From the NCBI RefSeq assembly GCF_001426645.1, contig NZ_LMEX01000002.1:62001-126000 (forward strand): a DNA stretch of 64,000 nucleotides, read 5' to 3'. Shown here one piece after another: positions 9,203 to 17,851 of the stretch. The translations under genes and the position numbers were made by a program. This DNA is from Rhodanobacter sp. Root480 (lineage in GTDB: Bacteria; Pseudomonadota; Gammaproteobacteria; Xanthomonadales; Rhodanobacteraceae). How positions within the stretch are numbered: the first letter of the stretch is position 1; the number at the start of each line of letters is the position of its first letter. The notes beneath the pieces are model-generated. The model had not been told where the DNA came from, ran no database searches, and was given only the letters and a program-made list of their open reading frames with translations.

Positions 9203-10423
9203 TCAGTTAACCGGCATGGCCTTTGCGGCCGTCTCTTTCCGCAGGACGATCACGCCGTCCAGCACTCGCGACCAGTCCAGTGCGTGGAACTTTCCGTAGT
9301 CCAGGGCGCGGGCAGGTATCTTGCCCATCGACGCGAGCTCTGTGTGATCGACGAAGCGCAATGCGACCAGCCCCGCTGTGGCAAAGGCTCGTGACTCCAT
9401 GGTGCCCGGTGCCGCCGCGGCAAGGGATCGCGGCGTTCCATGCCCACCCACCTGACCGTAACTGCCGCCGAGTGCACTGAAGCCGATCGCGGCGGCGCGA
9501 TCGCCCAGCGATTCGGTCAGATAACTTCCCAGCGGGCGGACACTCGGTTTGACGTCATCAAGTGTTTTCGCCGCATGCACGCTGGCGCACCACACCACGA
9601 TGCGCATGTTCGCCGGCCAATGCGCGCGGATCCAGACGAAGTTCTGATACATCGCCCGATCGCGCAGGCCAAGGGGGTCTACCCCCGCAAAATCCAGGTA
9701 GCGGGTATACGAGTCCGCCATCGCGATCAGCGCAGGGGATGGCTTGGCATCTTTCGCCCCGAGCTTCGTCCGGATATCCCCCAGGCAACCGCGCAACTGC
9801 TTCAGCGCGCTGGCATCGAAGGAATGGGTATCGTCGTATTCCCAGCGGTTGTGGCGCCCGATGATGATGCTGCACGCCTTGCGTCGGTCGCCGGCCAGCA
9901 CGGACGACAAATCCGTCGGTAACTGTTGTTGCGAATAGTGGGCGGTGATACCCCCGACTTGAGGGTCCATGCCTGCCACCCGTACACGCCCTGCTTGCGC
10001 CTCGGTGAACAGCCAGCGCTCGAGCGGCGCGAACGCAGCGTAGCGCGACCACAGTGCACCGATGGCATCCGCGAGTTGCTCCCGAGTTGCCGTACCCCTA
10101 GCAATGGATTGGTCGAAATCCAGCATGTCGTAGAACTGGCTTTCGAAAACCACACCGCTGAAACCGCATTCCCCGACCAATCGCCTGACCAGCAACGTCT
10201 TCACCGCGATGGTTGTGGCGCCCGCATGGTGCCCATCCTCGCCAAGCAGCACGACCTGCTTCGAGCAGACCGCCTGGATCACAGGGTCAAGTCCGGCTGT
10301 TGCTGCACCGGCATGCTCGGGACGGACCGTGGGCTGCGCCCATGCCGATGTCGCTACCGTGCACACCAGCAGCCGCACCATCAAGGTGGCCACCTGTCGT
10401 CCGGCCCTGTTCGTCAACGACAA
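9203..10423 (-). CDS. Exported erythromycin-esterase-fold protein
   Basis: The 406-residue product has a signal peptide (hydrophobic residues 11-27, cleavage near SAWA-Q). The body is an erythromycin esterase/succinoglycan-biosynthesis type domain. The usual catalytic positions can be aligned: a His pair at residues 65-66 in LLGEDGHHAGATT, Glu94 in VVFESQFYD, and a later His in VVWCASVHAAKT. The first motif differs from the more usual GExTHG. Members of this superfamily hydrolyse lactones or esters, but most chromosomal, exported copies have no known substrate. A role in macrolide resistance is not supported by context. It ends 18 bp after the def stop and may be read with def. Confidence 0.78.
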   Translation of the reverse strand: MSLTNRAGRQVATLMVRLLVCTVATSAWAQPTVRPEHAGAATAGLDPVIQAVCSKQVVLLGEDGHHAGATTIAVKTLLVRRLVGECGFSGVVFESQFYDMLDFDQSIARGTATREQLADAIGALWSRYAAFAPLERWLFTEAQAGRVRVAGMDPQVGGITAHYSQQQLPTDLSSVLAGDRRKACSIIIGRHNRWEYDDTHSFDASALKQLRGCLGDIRTKLGAKDAKPSPALIAMADSYTRYLDFAGVDPLGLRDRAMYQNFVWIRAHWPANMRIVVWCASVHAAKTLDDVKPSVRPLGSYLTESLGDRAAAIGFSALGGSYGQVGGHGTPRSLAAAAPGTMESRAFATAGLVALRFVDHTELASMGKIPARALDYGKFHALDWSRVLDGVIVLRKETAAKAMPVN

Positions 10424-10441
10424 CGCCCCTCTCCCGTCCGC

Positions 10442-10978
10442 TCAATCGTCTCCCAGGTCCTGCCCCGGAAACAGCACGTCGGTGTAGCCGAACTTGCTGA
10501 AGTCGGTGATGCGCGAGGGGTACAGGCGACCGATCAGGTGGTCGCATTCGTGCTGCACCACGCGGGCGTGGAAGCCTTCGGCGGTGCGGTCGATGCGGGT
10601 GCCTTGCGGGTCGACGCCCTGGTAGCGGATGAGTGAGTAACGGCTCACCGCGCCGCGCAGGCCCGGTACGGACAGGCAGCCTTCCCAGCCTTCTTCCATG
10701 TCCTGCGACAGTGGGGTGATCAGCGGGTTGAGCAGGATCGTGCGCGGCACTGCCGGTGCGTCGGGGTAGCGCTCGTTGTGGTCGAAACCGAAGATCACCA
10801 GTTGCAGGTCGACGCCGATCTGCGGCGCGGCCAGCCCCACGCCGCCGGCGTCGTGCATGGTTTCGAACATGTCGGCGATCAGCACATCCAGCTCCGCGCT
10901 GCCCAGCATCGCCGTGGGCACGGCCGGGGCGACGCGCAGCAACCGTGGGTCGCCCATCTTCAGGATTTCGCGAATCAT
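10442..10978 (-). CDS. def: Peptide deformylase
   Basis: The 178-residue enzyme removes the formyl group from N-terminal formyl-methionine of new proteins. All three family motifs are present: [10 protein letters not shown] (residues 46-55), EGCLSVPG with the metal-ligand Cys101, and QHECDHLIG with ligands His143 and His147 and catalytic Glu144. Here def is not beside fmt, unlike the classic arrangement, so this may be the second deformylase of the genome. The start at [13 protein letters not shown] is the conserved family start. Confidence 0.95.
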   Translation of the reverse strand: MIREILKMGDPRLLRVAPAVPTAMLGSAELDVLIADMFETMHDAGGVGLAAPQIGVDLQLVIFGFDHNERYPDAPAVPRTILLNPLITPLSQDMEEGWEGCLSVPGLRGAVSRYSLIRYQGVDPQGTRIDRTAEGFHARVVQHECDHLIGRLYPSRITDFSKFGYTDVLFPGQDLGDD

Positions 10979-11107
10979 GCAGAACCTCGACGTGGAATCG
11001 CCATCTCTTGACGATCTAGGGGCGGTGCGGCGCAATGCAAGCGATGTGGTTCACGAGCCACGAGAAGCACGAGCCCCGGCGAGCCACAAAGCCTGAGCGT
11101 TGTGTTT

Positions 11108-11131
11108 GTTGAACCCGCAAGCGGGTTCAAC
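11108..11131 (-). terminator. Stem-loop overlapping the stop of the DUF4197 gene
   Basis: The inverted repeat GTTGAACCCGC/GCGGGTTCAAC with an AA loop overlaps the last codon and stop of the gene and is followed (minus strand) by an A-rich stretch rather than a T tract. It probably acts as a terminator or 3' stabiliser. Confidence 0.5.
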
Positions 11132-11924
11132 GGCCGCCGAACACCTTTTTCAGCAACTCGGTGCTGCGCGCAGCGGGGTTCTCGCGGATCGATTGTTCCT
11201 GCGCGCCGATCTCGGTGAACAGGCCATCCAGTGTTTTCGCTGTCACGTAGTCGTCCAGGTCCAGCGGGCTGCCGCCCTTGTTCGACTTTCCGCCGCCCAG
11301 CGCCCCGAGCACGCTGCCGAGCTGGCCACCACCGCTGCCAGAGGTGAACGCCTTGTATTTCCGGGTGACGCCGGCGCTGTCGGTGGCCTGGGCCACGATG
11401 GGATGGATGCGCGCGGTCAGTGCATCGCCGACCACGCGACGGAAGAAATCGGTGGCCGCGTGGTCACCGCCGGTGAGGATGCCGCGCGCGTCGTCCAGCG
11501 TCATCTTGCGGATGGCGTCGCCGAAGATCCCGGCAACCTGTGGCACCGCCTTCTCGGCGGCGCGGTTCATGCTCAGCTCGAACGCATCCACCTTGGCGCC
11601 CTGGCCCAGTTGCCGGGCCAGGTTGCCGGCCTGCTCGAGCTTGCCCGGCAGCGGGATGCGCACCCTAGCGTTGTTCCAGAAGCCGCCGTCGCGGCCGAGA
11701 CTGTTGATGGCGTTGGTGGTGCCCTTGGCCAGCGCTTCCTTGAGGCCGGCGGCGATGTCGCTGGTCGGCAGGTTGCTGCCCGCCTGCGACGTATTCGAGG
11801 TGTGCGTCGACTGCTTGACCTTGTTCAACAAGTCCTTGAATTGATTGGACCCGACGGCGCCCACCGGCAACGCCAGAGCCACCAGGGCAAGACCGCACAA
11901 ACCGTGACGTATGGCGATGCGCAT
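11127..11924 (-). CDS. Exported DUF4197 protein
   Basis: The 265-residue protein begins with a signal peptide (MRIAIRHGLCGLALVALALPVGA). The mature part is the DUF4197 domain, with IAAGLKEALAKGTTNAINSLGRDGGFWNNARVRIPLP at its start and LDLDDYVTAKTLDGLFTEIGAQEQSIRENPAARSTELLKKVFG at its end. A Gly/Ser-rich insert (GSGGGQLGSVLGALGGGKSNKGG) separates two helical parts. Function is unknown; the family is widespread in proteobacteria as a periplasmic protein. It is a single gene, divergent from cstA. Confidence 0.88.
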   Translation of the reverse strand: MRIAIRHGLCGLALVALALPVGAVGSNQFKDLLNKVKQSTHTSNTSQAGSNLPTSDIAAGLKEALAKGTTNAINSLGRDGGFWNNARVRIPLPGKLEQAGNLARQLGQGAKVDAFELSMNRAAEKAVPQVAGIFGDAIRKMTLDDARGILTGGDHAATDFFRRVVGDALTARIHPIVAQATDSAGVTRKYKAFTSGSGGGQLGSVLGALGGGKSNKGGSPLDLDDYVTAKTLDGLFTEIGAQEQSIRENPAARSTELLKKVFGGR

Positions 11925-12091
11925 GGCGTATTTCCTCGATGGCGGCAGGCCGGGCAGTGTAGCGCCGGCCCTGTGACGCGGTGTGCACGGATCTCGCAAT
12001 TCGACCAATGGCTAATCCGGCTGGCCTTATTTGGCATTGACCATCGCCGCCGCCGGGCGGAATCTTGCGGTATTGCCGAGGAGGAGTTGCC

Positions 12092-14173
12092 ATGCAGACG
12101 ATGCAAGCCACCGTTCCCCCGCCGAGCGCCGCCAGCAAGATTGTCTGGGTCGCGATCGCCATCATCGGTGCTTTCTGCCTGGGCGTGGTGGCATTGAGAC
12201 GGGGCGAACCGATCAATGCGATCTGGCTGGTAGCTGCCGCAACGGCGATCTTCGCCATCGGCTACCGCTTCTACGGCAAGTTCGTCGAACACTCCGTGTT
12301 GAGGTTGGACCCCACCCGCGCGCCGCCCTCCGTGCTGCGCAACGACGGCCTCGATTACGTGCCCACCGACAAATGGGTGGTGTTCGGCCACCACTTCGCC
12401 GCGATCGCCGGCGCCGGCCCGCTGGTCGGCCCGGTGCTGGCTGCCCAGATGGGTTATCTGCCCGGCACGTTGTGGATCCTGTTCGGCGTGGTGTTTGCCG
12501 GCGCGGTGCAGGACTTCATGATCCTTGGCCTGTCGCTGCGCCGCGACGCGCGTTCGCTGGGCCACATGCTGCGCGAGGAACTGGGCCCGGTGCCCGGCAT
12601 CGTGGCGATGATCGGCGTGCTGGTGCTGATGATGATCGTGCTGGCGGTGCTGGCGCTGGTGGTGGTCAAGGCACTGACACACAGCCCGTGGGGCACGTTC
12701 ACCGTGGCCGCCACCATTCCGATCGCGTTCCTGATGGGCGGCTACATGCGCTGGTTCCGGCCGGGCCGCATTCTCGAAGTGTCGATCATCGGCCTGGTGC
12801 TGCTGCTGGTCTCGATCTGGGCCGGCAAGTACGTGGCCGACTCGGCCACGCTGGCGCCGCTGTTCGACATGGACGCCAAGGCGCTGGCCTGGTGGCTGAT
12901 CGGCTACGGCTTCGTCGCCTCGGTGTTACCGGTGTGGCTGCTGCTGGCACCGCGCGATTACCTTTCCACCTTCCTGAAGATCGGCACCATCGCGTTGCTG
13001 GCGCTGGCGATCCTGATCGCCGCGCCGGATCTGCAGATGCCGGCGGTGACCCGCTTCATCGACGGTACCGGCCCGGTGTTCGCCGGCGACCTGTTCCCGT
13101 TCCTGTTCATCACCATCGCCTGCGGCGCGGTGTCTGGCTGGCATTCGATCATCGCCTCCGGCACCACACCCAAGCTGCTGGCCAACGAAAGCCAGGCGCG
13201 CATGGTCGGTTACGGCGGCATGCTGTGCGAAGCCTTCGTGGCGATCATGGCGTTGATCGCCGCCACCTACCTGCACCCGGGCGTGTACTTCGCGATGAAC
13301 TCGCCCAGCGCGATCATCGGCACCACGGTGCAGGAAGCGGCCACCACGATCAGCCAGTGGGGTTTCGTGGTGACACCGGACGAGTTGATCAAGACGGCCC
13401 AGGACATCGGCGAAAACAGCATCCTCAGCCGCGCCGGCGGTGCGCCCACGCTGGCCGTGGGCATGGCCCAGCTGCTGCACAACATCCTGCCCGGCGGCGG
13501 CATGATGGCGTTCTGGTACCACTACGCGATCCTGTTCGAGGCGCTGTTCATCCTCACCACGGTGGACGCGGGCACCCGCGTGGGCCGCTTCATGATCCAG
13601 GAGATCGCCGGCCTGATCCACCAGCCGCTGCAGGAAACCGAATCGTGGGCCGGCAACCTGCTGGCCACTGCGATCTGCGTGTTCCTGTGGGGTTATTTCC
13701 TGTACCAGGGCGCGGTCGACCCGCTGGGCGGCATCAACACCTTGTGGCCGTTGTTCGGCATCGCCAACCAGATGCTGGCGGCAATCGCGCTGATGCTGGC
13801 CACCGTGGTGGTGGTGAAACTCAAGCGCGAGCGCTACGTGTGGGTGCCGGGCATCCCGGCGATCTGGCTGATCATCTGCACGCTCACCGCCGGTTACCAG
13901 AAACTAGTCGGCCCGATCAGCTTCACCGCCGCCGCCAACAAGTACAACGCGGCCCTGCAGCAGGGCCAGCTGCTGGCGCCGGCCAAGACCCCGGTCGCCA
14001 TGCAGCAGATCGTCACCAACAACTACGTGGACATGGCGCTCACCGGCCTGTTCATGCTGCTGATCGTGGTGATGGTGGTGTTCTGCCTGCGCGCGCTGAT
14101 CCGGGGCTGGCAGGCCAACCATCCGACCGCGCATGAAGAGCCGTACGTGGCGCTGGGCAGCGTGGCGTCATGA
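12092..14173 (+). CDS. cstA: Carbon starvation protein CstA (peptide/pyruvate transporter)
   Basis: This 693-residue protein has GAGGAG before the ATG. It carries about 16-18 membrane helices across the CstA domain. Conserved segments include DYVPTDKWVVFGHHFAAIAGAGPLVGPVLAAQMGYLPG near residue 90-125 and the central FLFITIACGAVSGWHSIIASGTTPK. The family imports peptides or pyruvate under carbon limitation at the inner membrane. The small ybdD-like gene follows with an ATGA overlap, as in E. coli, so the two are translationally coupled. The closest family members are CstA and BtsT; sequence alone does not tell which substrate is used. Confidence 0.93.
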   Translation: MQTMQATVPPPSAASKIVWVAIAIIGAFCLGVVALRRGEPINAIWLVAAATAIFAIGYRFYGKFVEHSVLRLDPTRAPPSVLRNDGLDYVPTDKWVVFGHHFAAIAGAGPLVGPVLAAQMGYLPGTLWILFGVVFAGAVQDFMILGLSLRRDARSLGHMLREELGPVPGIVAMIGVLVLMMIVLAVLALVVVKALTHSPWGTFTVAATIPIAFLMGGYMRWFRPGRILEVSIIGLVLLLVSIWAGKYVADSATLAPLFDMDAKALAWWLIGYGFVASVLPVWLLLAPRDYLSTFLKIGTIALLALAILIAAPDLQMPAVTRFIDGTGPVFAGDLFPFLFITIACGAVSGWHSIIASGTTPKLLANESQARMVGYGGMLCEAFVAIMALIAATYLHPGVYFAMNSPSAIIGTTVQEAATTISQWGFVVTPDELIKTAQDIGENSILSRAGGAPTLAVGMAQLLHNILPGGGMMAFWYHYAILFEALFILTTVDAGTRVGRFMIQEIAGLIHQPLQETESWAGNLLATAICVFLWGYFLYQGAVDPLGGINTLWPLFGIANQMLAAIALMLATVVVVKLKRERYVWVPGIPAIWLIICTLTAGYQKLVGPISFTAAANKYNAALQQGQLLAPAKTPVAMQQIVTNNYVDMALTGLFMLLIVVMVVFCLRALIRGWQANHPTAHEEPYVALGSVAS

Positions 14174-14367
14174 TGGCCAGCACGTTGAACGCGGTACGCA
14201 AGTGGGCGGTGCAGACCGCCCGCCTGTGCTGCGGCATACCCGACTACGACGTCTACGTGAAGCATCTGCGCGAGCATCACCCCGAGCGCAAGGTGCCCAA
14301 CTATGGCGAGTTTTTCCGCGAGCGGCAGGAAGCGCGCTACAAGGGCGGCGGCGGGCGCTGTTGCTGA
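14170..14367 (+). CDS. YbdD/YjiX family small protein, CstA partner
   Basis: A 65-residue basic protein with the family signature IPDYDVYVKHLREHHPERKVPNYGEFFRERQEARY. It overlaps the cstA stop (ATGATGG context; either of two adjacent ATGs can start it). The family is nearly always encoded just after cstA or btsT and is thought to assist the transporter; the mechanism is not known. Its C-terminus ends in a Gly-rich stretch with two cysteines (GGGGRCC). Confidence 0.92.
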   Translation: MMASTLNAVRKWAVQTARLCCGIPDYDVYVKHLREHHPERKVPNYGEFFRERQEARYKGGGGRCC

Positions 14368-14379
14368 GGGGTTACTCAA

Positions 14380-14450
14380 TGTAGGAGCGGCTTCAGCCGC
14401 GACCGCTTCTGTCTCGACGCAGAGCGGTCGCGGCTGAAGCCGCTCCTACA
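14380..14450. repeat. Paired REP-like element, copy 1
   Basis: A GTAGGAGCGGCTTCAGCCGC arm and its reverse complement, separated by a spacer whose ends also pair (GACCGCT/AGCGGTC). It lies 12 bp after the ybdD-like stop and may end or stabilise that transcript. Confidence 0.9.
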
Positions 14451-14515
14451 AGGTAATGACATTGCGCATTGGTCAACCGGTGCGAAGCGAGGACAATGGG
14501 CTGCTTATCTGCTCG

Positions 14516-15058
14516 ATGCCCACCATGTCCCCCACCGAAATCACCCTGCCGTCCCCGCTGAAATCCGCACCGCTGCAACGCCACCCCGGACTGCGTGTCA
14601 TCGCAGCCTACGAGGTGATCAAGACCGTCTGTCTGATACTCGTGGCGATGGCGGCGTTCCATCTGGACCATCAGCAGAATTTCGAACACCTGGTGCATTG
14701 GCTGGAACATCTTTCGCTGGCCGACAGCAATGGCCTGCGCTGGAAACTGGTGGGCGTGCTGGTGGCGTTCGGTCCCAGCAAGTTCGTGGCGGTCGGCGCG
14801 GTGGCGTTGGGTTATGCGGCGCTGTTCGGCGTCGAGGGCATCGGCCTGTGGCTGGGCAGGCACTGGGCGGAATGGTTCACGGTGATCGCCACCGGTTCGC
14901 TGATTCCGCTGGAGCTGTACGAGACGCTGCACCGCTTCGGCTGGTTGAAACTGGCCACCCTGGTGGGCAATGTGGCGATCATCATTTACCTGGTGCGGAT
15001 CGCGTTGCAGCCGCGTGGCGGCGCATCCATCAGGACGCAACAGCCTCACACCTCGTGA
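14516..15058 (+). CDS. DUF2127 family membrane protein
   Basis: The 180-residue protein has about four transmembrane helices: VIKTVCLILVAMAAF, the FVAVGAVALGYAALFGVEGIGLWLG region, WFTVIATGSLIPLELYE and ATLVGNVAIIIYLV. The pattern GLRVIAAYEVIKT..HRFGWLKL is that of DUF2127. Function is unknown. The start is uncertain (14516 or 14525; longer versions are open). Its 3' end overlaps the convergent EamA gene by 13 bp. Confidence 0.8.
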   Translation: MPTMSPTEITLPSPLKSAPLQRHPGLRVIAAYEVIKTVCLILVAMAAFHLDHQQNFEHLVHWLEHLSLADSNGLRWKLVGVLVAFGPSKFVAVGAVALGYAALFGVEGIGLWLGRHWAEWFTVIATGSLIPLELYETLHRFGWLKLATLVGNVAIIIYLVRIALQPRGGASIRTQQPHTS

Positions 15059-15954
15059 TGCGCCGCCTCGGCTTGCAGCGCGGTCGCCGTGTCGGACCGG
15101 CGCGGCGCCAGCTCCACCAGATACATCGCCGCCAGCACCAGCGCGCCGCCTGCCAGCATGCGCCAGCCCAGCACGTCACTGCCGAACAGCACCGCGAACG
15201 CCGCGGCGAACACCGGCTCGGTGGTCATCACGATGGCGGCGCGGGTGGCCGGCAGGTGTGACTGCGCCCATGTCTGCATCAGCATCGCGCCGGCGCCGGC
15301 GATCAGCGCCATGTACAGAATCGCCAGCCACGCGTTGCGGTCGGGTGGCCACACCGGGCCGTGCGGTGCGGTGGCCAACAGGCAGACCGCGGCGATCGCC
15401 AGCATCTGCACCGCCGACATGCCGAACGCCTCGCCCGGCCGCGACCATTGCCCCAGCCCCACGATGTGCAGCGCATACAGCACGGCCGAGGCCAGCGTCA
15501 GCCACACGCCCAGATCCACCGAAAGCCCGTTGAGCGACAGCAGCGCCAACCCCGCCGTGGACAAGGCCACCGCCAGCCACGTCACGGCAGGCATCCGCCG
15601 GCGCAACAACAGCACCGCCAGGATCGGCGTGAACACCACATACATGCCCGTGACAAAACCGCTGATGCTGGGCGCAATCAGGGCCAGGCCCCACGTCTGC
15701 AGCAGCTGCCCAACGCCGTAGAGCGCACCCAGCAACAGGCCGCGCACCAGTTGTTGCCGTCCAAGCCGCCACACCGGCCGCGCGAACAACGCCAACATCA
15801 CCCCCGCGCCGATCAGGAAACGCACGGCCAGAAAATCCGCCACCGGCATGCGCCCCACCACGTCCTTGATCAGCACGAAGGTCGAACCCCAGACGGCTGT
15901 CATTGCCAGCAGGCCGAGGGTCGCGAGGGTGGTGGTCTGGCGTGGGTTGGGCAT
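15046..15954 (-). CDS. EamA/DMT family transporter
   Basis: This 302-residue protein has ten predicted membrane helices in two EamA repeats of five. The first repeat begins LATLGLLAMTAVWGSTFVLIKDVVG and the second near AGLALLSLNG..YALHIVGLG. These proteins export or import small metabolites across the inner membrane; the substrate is unknown. The start was placed at MPNPRQTTT because the upstream extension has no ribosome site. Its end overlaps the convergent DUF2127 gene. Confidence 0.9.
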   Translation of the reverse strand: MPNPRQTTTLATLGLLAMTAVWGSTFVLIKDVVGRMPVADFLAVRFLIGAGVMLALFARPVWRLGRQQLVRGLLLGALYGVGQLLQTWGLALIAPSISGFVTGMYVVFTPILAVLLLRRRMPAVTWLAVALSTAGLALLSLNGLSVDLGVWLTLASAVLYALHIVGLGQWSRPGEAFGMSAVQMLAIAAVCLLATAPHGPVWPPDRNAWLAILYMALIAGAGAMLMQTWAQSHLPATRAAIVMTTEPVFAAAFAVLFGSDVLGWRMLAGGALVLAAMYLVELAPRRSDTATALQAEAAHHEV

Positions 15955-16005
15955 GGCGTGCTGGATGGAATGGGGAATGGGGAATGGGGAAGCTCCCATC
16001 GATCG

Positions 16006-16101
16006 CCCTGAGCGTAGCCGCCCAGCGGCGGAGTCGAAGGGTGGTTATGCGGCAGGGCTTCGACTACGCCGCTGCGCGGCTACGCTCAGCCGGAACGGTT
16101 G
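16006..16101. repeat. Inverted repeat of the CCCTGAGCGTAGCCGC family, copy 1
   Basis: The left arm CCCTGAGCGTAGCCGC..GTCGAAGGG and right arm CTTCGACTACGCCGC..GCTACGCTCAG form a long imperfect hairpin, followed by a conserved CGGTTGAG tail. A second copy with the same layout lies at 52326-52419. Confidence 0.85.
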
Positions 16102-16120
16102 AGGAAACTGTTGCGCGAAA

Positions 16121-17017
16121 TCAGGCGTTCCCGCCCCGAACCCGTTGCCTCGCACGCCACCACTGCCCCGGCACCAGCAACAAAAAGTGTCCCCAGATAC
16201 CGAGCCACACCGCGGCCGCCAGCAGCGGGTTGCGCGCAGCCGGGTCGAACTTGCGGAACCAGCGCCACATGCCACGGTGCTTGTAGCGGCTGACGAACAC
16301 CGGCCGGTGGCGGCTGGAACTGCCCTTGCCATGCGGCACACGCACGTCGCCCGCCAGCAGCACCTGGTAGCCGGCATCACGCACGCGGCGGCACAGATCC
16401 AGATCTTCGCAATGCAGGAAATAGCCTTCGTCGAAGCCTTCCAACTGCTGGAAAACCCCGCGCGGCAGCAGCATCACCGCGCCGGAGACGGCCTCGGCTT
16501 CCACCACCCGATCGGGCATGGCGCCGTCAATCGCCACGCCTTCTCCCGCGCCACCGAACAGGCTGGTGAGCGCGCGCCGCAACAGCGGATCGCGGCGGAA
16601 CGAGGCCGGGTCGGGCTGGCCGTCGGCGTCGCACACCACTGCTCCCACCAGTCCCGCACGCGGATGCGTTTCGAGGATATCGAGCAACCGTTGCAGCGCC
16701 GTTTCCTGCAGCAGGCAATCGGGGTTCAACACCAGCAAGGTTTCGCCGCGTGCCTGCGCAGCGGCCCGATTCACCGCCGGCCCAAAACCCAGGTTTGCGT
16801 GGTTCTCGATCACCCGCAGGCGCCCGTCACCCGCGTGCGCCCGCGCGATCGCCTGCGGCATGCCGTCGGTGGAGGCGTTGTCGATCAGGACCAGTTCCAG
16901 CGGCAAGGTACTGGCCAATACCTCGCGCACACCATCGCGCAGCGAGGGACCGCTGTCGGCCGACACGACGATGATGCTGACCGCGGGCGCGGAAGCGGAA
17001 GAAGAAGGAGGATTCAC
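16121..17017 (-). CDS. GT2 family glycosyltransferase (rhamnosyltransferase-like)
   Basis: The 298-residue GT-A enzyme starts with VSIIVVSADSGPSLRD and has LVLIDNASTDGMPQAI, NLGFGPAVNRAAAQARGETLLVLNPDCLL and a central MLLPRGVFQQLEGFDEGYFLHCEDLDLCRRVRDAGY segment, typical of O-antigen or rhamnosyl transferases. A hydrophobic C-terminal segment (AAVWLGIWGHFLLLVPGQWW) may anchor it to the membrane. The GTG at 17015-17017 is the best start, as no ATG lies near the domain start and no clear ribosome site is visible. It lies in a minus-strand row with the membrane protein at 17082-17819 and purL. Confidence 0.88.
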   Translation of the reverse strand: MNPPSSSASAPAVSIIVVSADSGPSLRDGVREVLASTLPLELVLIDNASTDGMPQAIARAHAGDGRLRVIENHANLGFGPAVNRAAAQARGETLLVLNPDCLLQETALQRLLDILETHPRAGLVGAVVCDADGQPDPASFRRDPLLRRALTSLFGGAGEGVAIDGAMPDRVVEAEAVSGAVMLLPRGVFQQLEGFDEGYFLHCEDLDLCRRVRDAGYQVLLAGDVRVPHGKGSSSRHRPVFVSRYKHRGMWRWFRKFDPAARNPLLAAAVWLGIWGHFLLLVPGQWWRARQRVRGGNA

Positions 17018-17081
17018 CGGCGCAAGTATGCGTGAGACGGGGCGATGTGAGAACCGGATGGGTGCATCGGTGGGAGCGCTC

Positions 17082-17819
17082 CTACCGTCGCCCGCGGGAG
17101 CCGGCGACGTGTTCCAGCGGCACCGGCATGTCGCCTTCGCGCCGTTGCAGCCAGGGCTGTTCGCCGTCCCAGCCATACAGGTTCCAGCCGCGCAGGCGGT
17201 GGCAGCGGTGATGGTCGCGATCGCATAGCAGCAGGCGACGGCCGTGTTCGGGGCGGGCAGCGAACCAGCGTCCGCCCGGGCTGAAATCGCATTGCTCGCC
17301 GGCTTCCACTTGCATGCCGTCGGCAAACAGGTAGCTGCCTTCGCGCCACTGCAAGCGGCCGCCGCGTGGGTCGGCGAGTTCCGCTGACGCGGCGTGCCAC
17401 TCGGGTGGGCGCAGTTCGATGATGCGGGCGGGCGGGCCGATCGGCGCGCGGGCCAACTCGGGCCATTCCGCGTCGGAGGTGGTACCGGCGGGGGCGCGGC
17501 GCAGGTCGCGATCCAGCCACGCCTCCATGCCGGCCAGCAAGGTGTAGCCGGCGAGTGCGCCCAGCAGTGCGGCGCCCACGCCGAACGCTCCGCCACCCAA
17601 TGCCCGTTGCAGTGCGACCATCACGCCGGGCAGGCCCCAGCGCAACGCCTGCCGTAACAGCCTGGCGTGTTCAGCCGGCCAGTGCAGTTGCAACAACAAC
17701 GCGGCAGCCAGCGCCAGCAACAGGGGCAGCCCCAGCCACCACGGCAGCAACGCCAGCGCCGCCAGCCATGCCAGCATCGGCGCCACGGCATGCCACTCGG
17801 GTAAGCGCCACCGGGCCAT
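17082..17819 (-). CDS. Membrane protein of unknown function with a large soluble tail
   Basis: The 245-residue protein has two closely spaced N-terminal membrane helices (residues about 12-46, LAWLAALALLPWWLGLPLLLALAAALLLQL) and a third near 80-97. A soluble C-terminal half follows, rich in Trp, Arg and Asp (YLFADGMQVEAGEQCDFSPGGRWF; LLLCDRDHHRCHRLRGWNLYGWDGEQPW). It looks like a family restricted to this bacterial group. It starts 33 bp after the purL stop and is probably read on the purL transcript. No enzymatic motif is visible. Confidence 0.7.
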   Translation of the reverse strand: MARWRLPEWHAVAPMLAWLAALALLPWWLGLPLLLALAAALLLQLHWPAEHARLLRQALRWGLPGVMVALQRALGGGAFGVGAALLGALAGYTLLAGMEAWLDRDLRRAPAGTTSDAEWPELARAPIGPPARIIELRPPEWHAASAELADPRGGRLQWREGSYLFADGMQVEAGEQCDFSPGGRWFAARPEHGRRLLLCDRDHHRCHRLRGWNLYGWDGEQPWLQRREGDMPVPLEHVAGSRGRR

Positions 17820-17851
17820 GGCTCAGTGGCGTTCTGTGGGCGGTGGAACGA

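Noticed and set aside
9203..10423. Macrolide resistance gene
   Set aside because: Only the broad fold fits. The first motif differs, the protein is exported and there are no resistance-gene neighbours.
11100..12197. 365-codon plus-strand open frame across the DUF4197 gene and cstA start
   Set aside because: It is opposite a gene with a signal peptide and overlaps the cstA start in another frame. No domain or ribosome site supports it.
12031..14136. 701-codon open frame in another frame over cstA
   Set aside because: Frame-shifted shadow; Arg/Gly/Ala/His rich and without helices or family motifs, while the cstA frame has membrane segments and an upstream GAGGAG.
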